Of a stretch of 43,825 nucleotides of DNA, positions 43,009-43,825 are shown piece after piece; position 1 is the stretch's first letter, and each line of letters starts with the position of its first letter. The notes under the pieces were generated by a model. It saw nothing but the letters and a program-made list of their open reading frames with translations. It was not told the DNA's origin and ran no database searches. Source of the stretch: Phytomonas francai (lineage: Eukaryota > Euglenozoa > Kinetoplastea > Trypanosomatida > Trypanosomatidae); contig MJCC01000021.1 of assembly GCA_001766655.1 (NCBI GenBank), positions 175,501 to 219,325 on the forward strand, read 5' to 3'. A program made the translations under genes and the position numbers.

Positions 43009-43825
43009 ACAGGCGGTCTCGCAGGGAATTCTGCAAAGACGAACTATAGGTAGTTCGGTGTATAATCGGTAAGTGATTTCTTTGCGGTTTCTTTTGGTGT
43101 AGACTCTGTTTGCTTTTTAAACTTTCTATAATCCTATAAAGAACAACAAGTTTGTCTAATCCGTGGCGCTTCGAGCGTCTTGCGGCCAAAAATAGCTGTT
43201 GATCATCCGACACGCTTTAGCTGTTCTAGAAACCACCTAGGAAATCTTAATGGTCTGCCTGCACATCGTGTATGTTCAGAGTGGGCCCCGAACCCCCTTG
43301 TGTGCTACTTGTACTTGGAAATTCTTTCTGTGTGTCATATCTTTTTTTTTTTTTGCTCGTTTATACAAAGACCCTGCTGCATCGTTTTAGGTGAGAACCC
43401 TTTTGATGTGAAACCGAGTATTCCATTTTGTCGCCAGGATTCAGTAGCGCAGGCCGAGGACGGAGCCCAATCGTGTTCAACTCTTTTCCTTTAGAATTTA
43501 GACTGTGGGGAAAGGGGCACCACAGGCAAGCCAAGGGGATGGAATCTTGGCAGGAGGGGTGGGGGACAAGAATGAAAAGGGGCTCCTTCAATGCGCACAC
43601 TCCATGCGTCACCCGCCTGGGCTGCTAGATTGAGCGCTGCGCTACGCTACCGCCTTGCGCGGCAAGGTTTCTCAACTACAGGATTCGTGTTAGACATTTA
43701 TCGCTTCACTCCGTGGGGTAAGCATCTTATAGAGAAGAAGATCGAACCTGTTTAGCTGAGCCGTCACATACACACTGAGAGCACTTTTTGCGCAAGCTTT
43801 ACAACTTTCCCTGACACACGGTTCT
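43009..43825. other. terminal spacer, no gene recognised
   Basis: This is the sequence after the VPS13-like gene to the window edge. A T12 tract at about 43341-43353 followed by GCTCGTTTATACAAAG gives a possible acceptor for a gene beyond the window. Short frames (43180-43494, 43428-43628 and an antisense one at 43361-43612) have no recognisable domain. I found no tRNA-like B-box. Confidence 0.5.

Noticed and set aside
43180..43628. Short forward frames at the window end
   Set aside because: No ATG-based start with domain content; T12 tract inside one of them marks it as spacer.
1..43825. CRISPR arrays, bacterial operons, rRNA or tRNA genes
   Set aside because: No spaced palindromic repeats, Shine-Dalgarno-led operons, or tRNA/rRNA signatures were seen; repeats present are microsatellites or protein-coding.

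Overview
This window looks like nuclear DNA from a trypanosomatid (Kinetoplastea). Every recognisable gene is intronless and on the + strand, as in a polycistronic directional gene cluster. AT-rich spacers with long poly-T or poly-pyrimidine tracts followed by AG separate them, as expected for spliced-leader trans-splicing and coupled polyadenylation. The content is lineage-specific: a NOPP44/46-type nucleolar RNA-binding protein, an RNA-editing KREPA3/MP42-type zinc-finger OB-fold protein, a nuclear-encoded ATP synthase subunit c and a degenerate Miro. I cannot name the species. The spacers look less GC-rich than in Leishmania. UGA is an ordinary stop (it ends CIA2, P5A-ATPase, DPY30 and KREPA3), so this is not a Blastocrithidia-type code.

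Layout. 1-383: 3' end of a Pro/Ala-rich gene with a natural six-histidine stretch near its end. 1126-5145: three tandem paralogues, each with an N-terminal nucleoplasmin-like domain and an acidic tract but a different tail (basic, RGG-rich, or KQSPN repeats). 5625-6098: CIA2/MIP18 Fe-S assembly factor. 6573-9515: PIF1-type helicase with an apparent C-terminal PIN nuclease domain. 10287-11149: unknown protein, probably one gene split by a frameshift, ending in a membrane segment. 11883-12416: unknown multi-pass membrane protein. 12822-13736: very GC-rich Sel1-repeat protein. 14322-18107: P5A ATPase (Spf1/ATP13A1). 18753-19100: Dpy-30 motif protein. 19433-21115: lipoate-protein ligase. 21460-22710: KREPA3-like editing protein. 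23141-25669: probable beta-propeller/coiled-coil protein. 26132-27091 and 27379-27690: unknown proteins. 28084-28407: ATP synthase subunit c. 28947-30020: membrane-anchored coiled-coil protein, possibly MICOS-related. 30555-31556: proteasome subunit Rpn10. 32030-33787: Miro. 33819-34031: small ORF that may have been retroposed. 34323-34865: broken MsrA. 35442-43008: VPS13-like lipid-transfer protein interrupted by one in-frame TGA and one frameshift.

The genes do not form one pathway, which is normal for trypanosomatid clusters. Mitochondrial functions are common (lipoylation, RNA editing, F-ATPase, Miro, possible MICOS), alongside nucleolar and ER/contact-site functions. The most interesting signals are a 262-bp segment just after the Miro stop with retroposition hallmarks (13-14-bp direct repeats and a terminal A-run), an MsrA whose lesions include loss of the catalytic motif, the helicase-PIN fusion, and the tail-swapped nucleoplasmin-like family. 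Two N positions and several homopolymer-associated frameshifts mean assembly error must be excluded for each broken gene.
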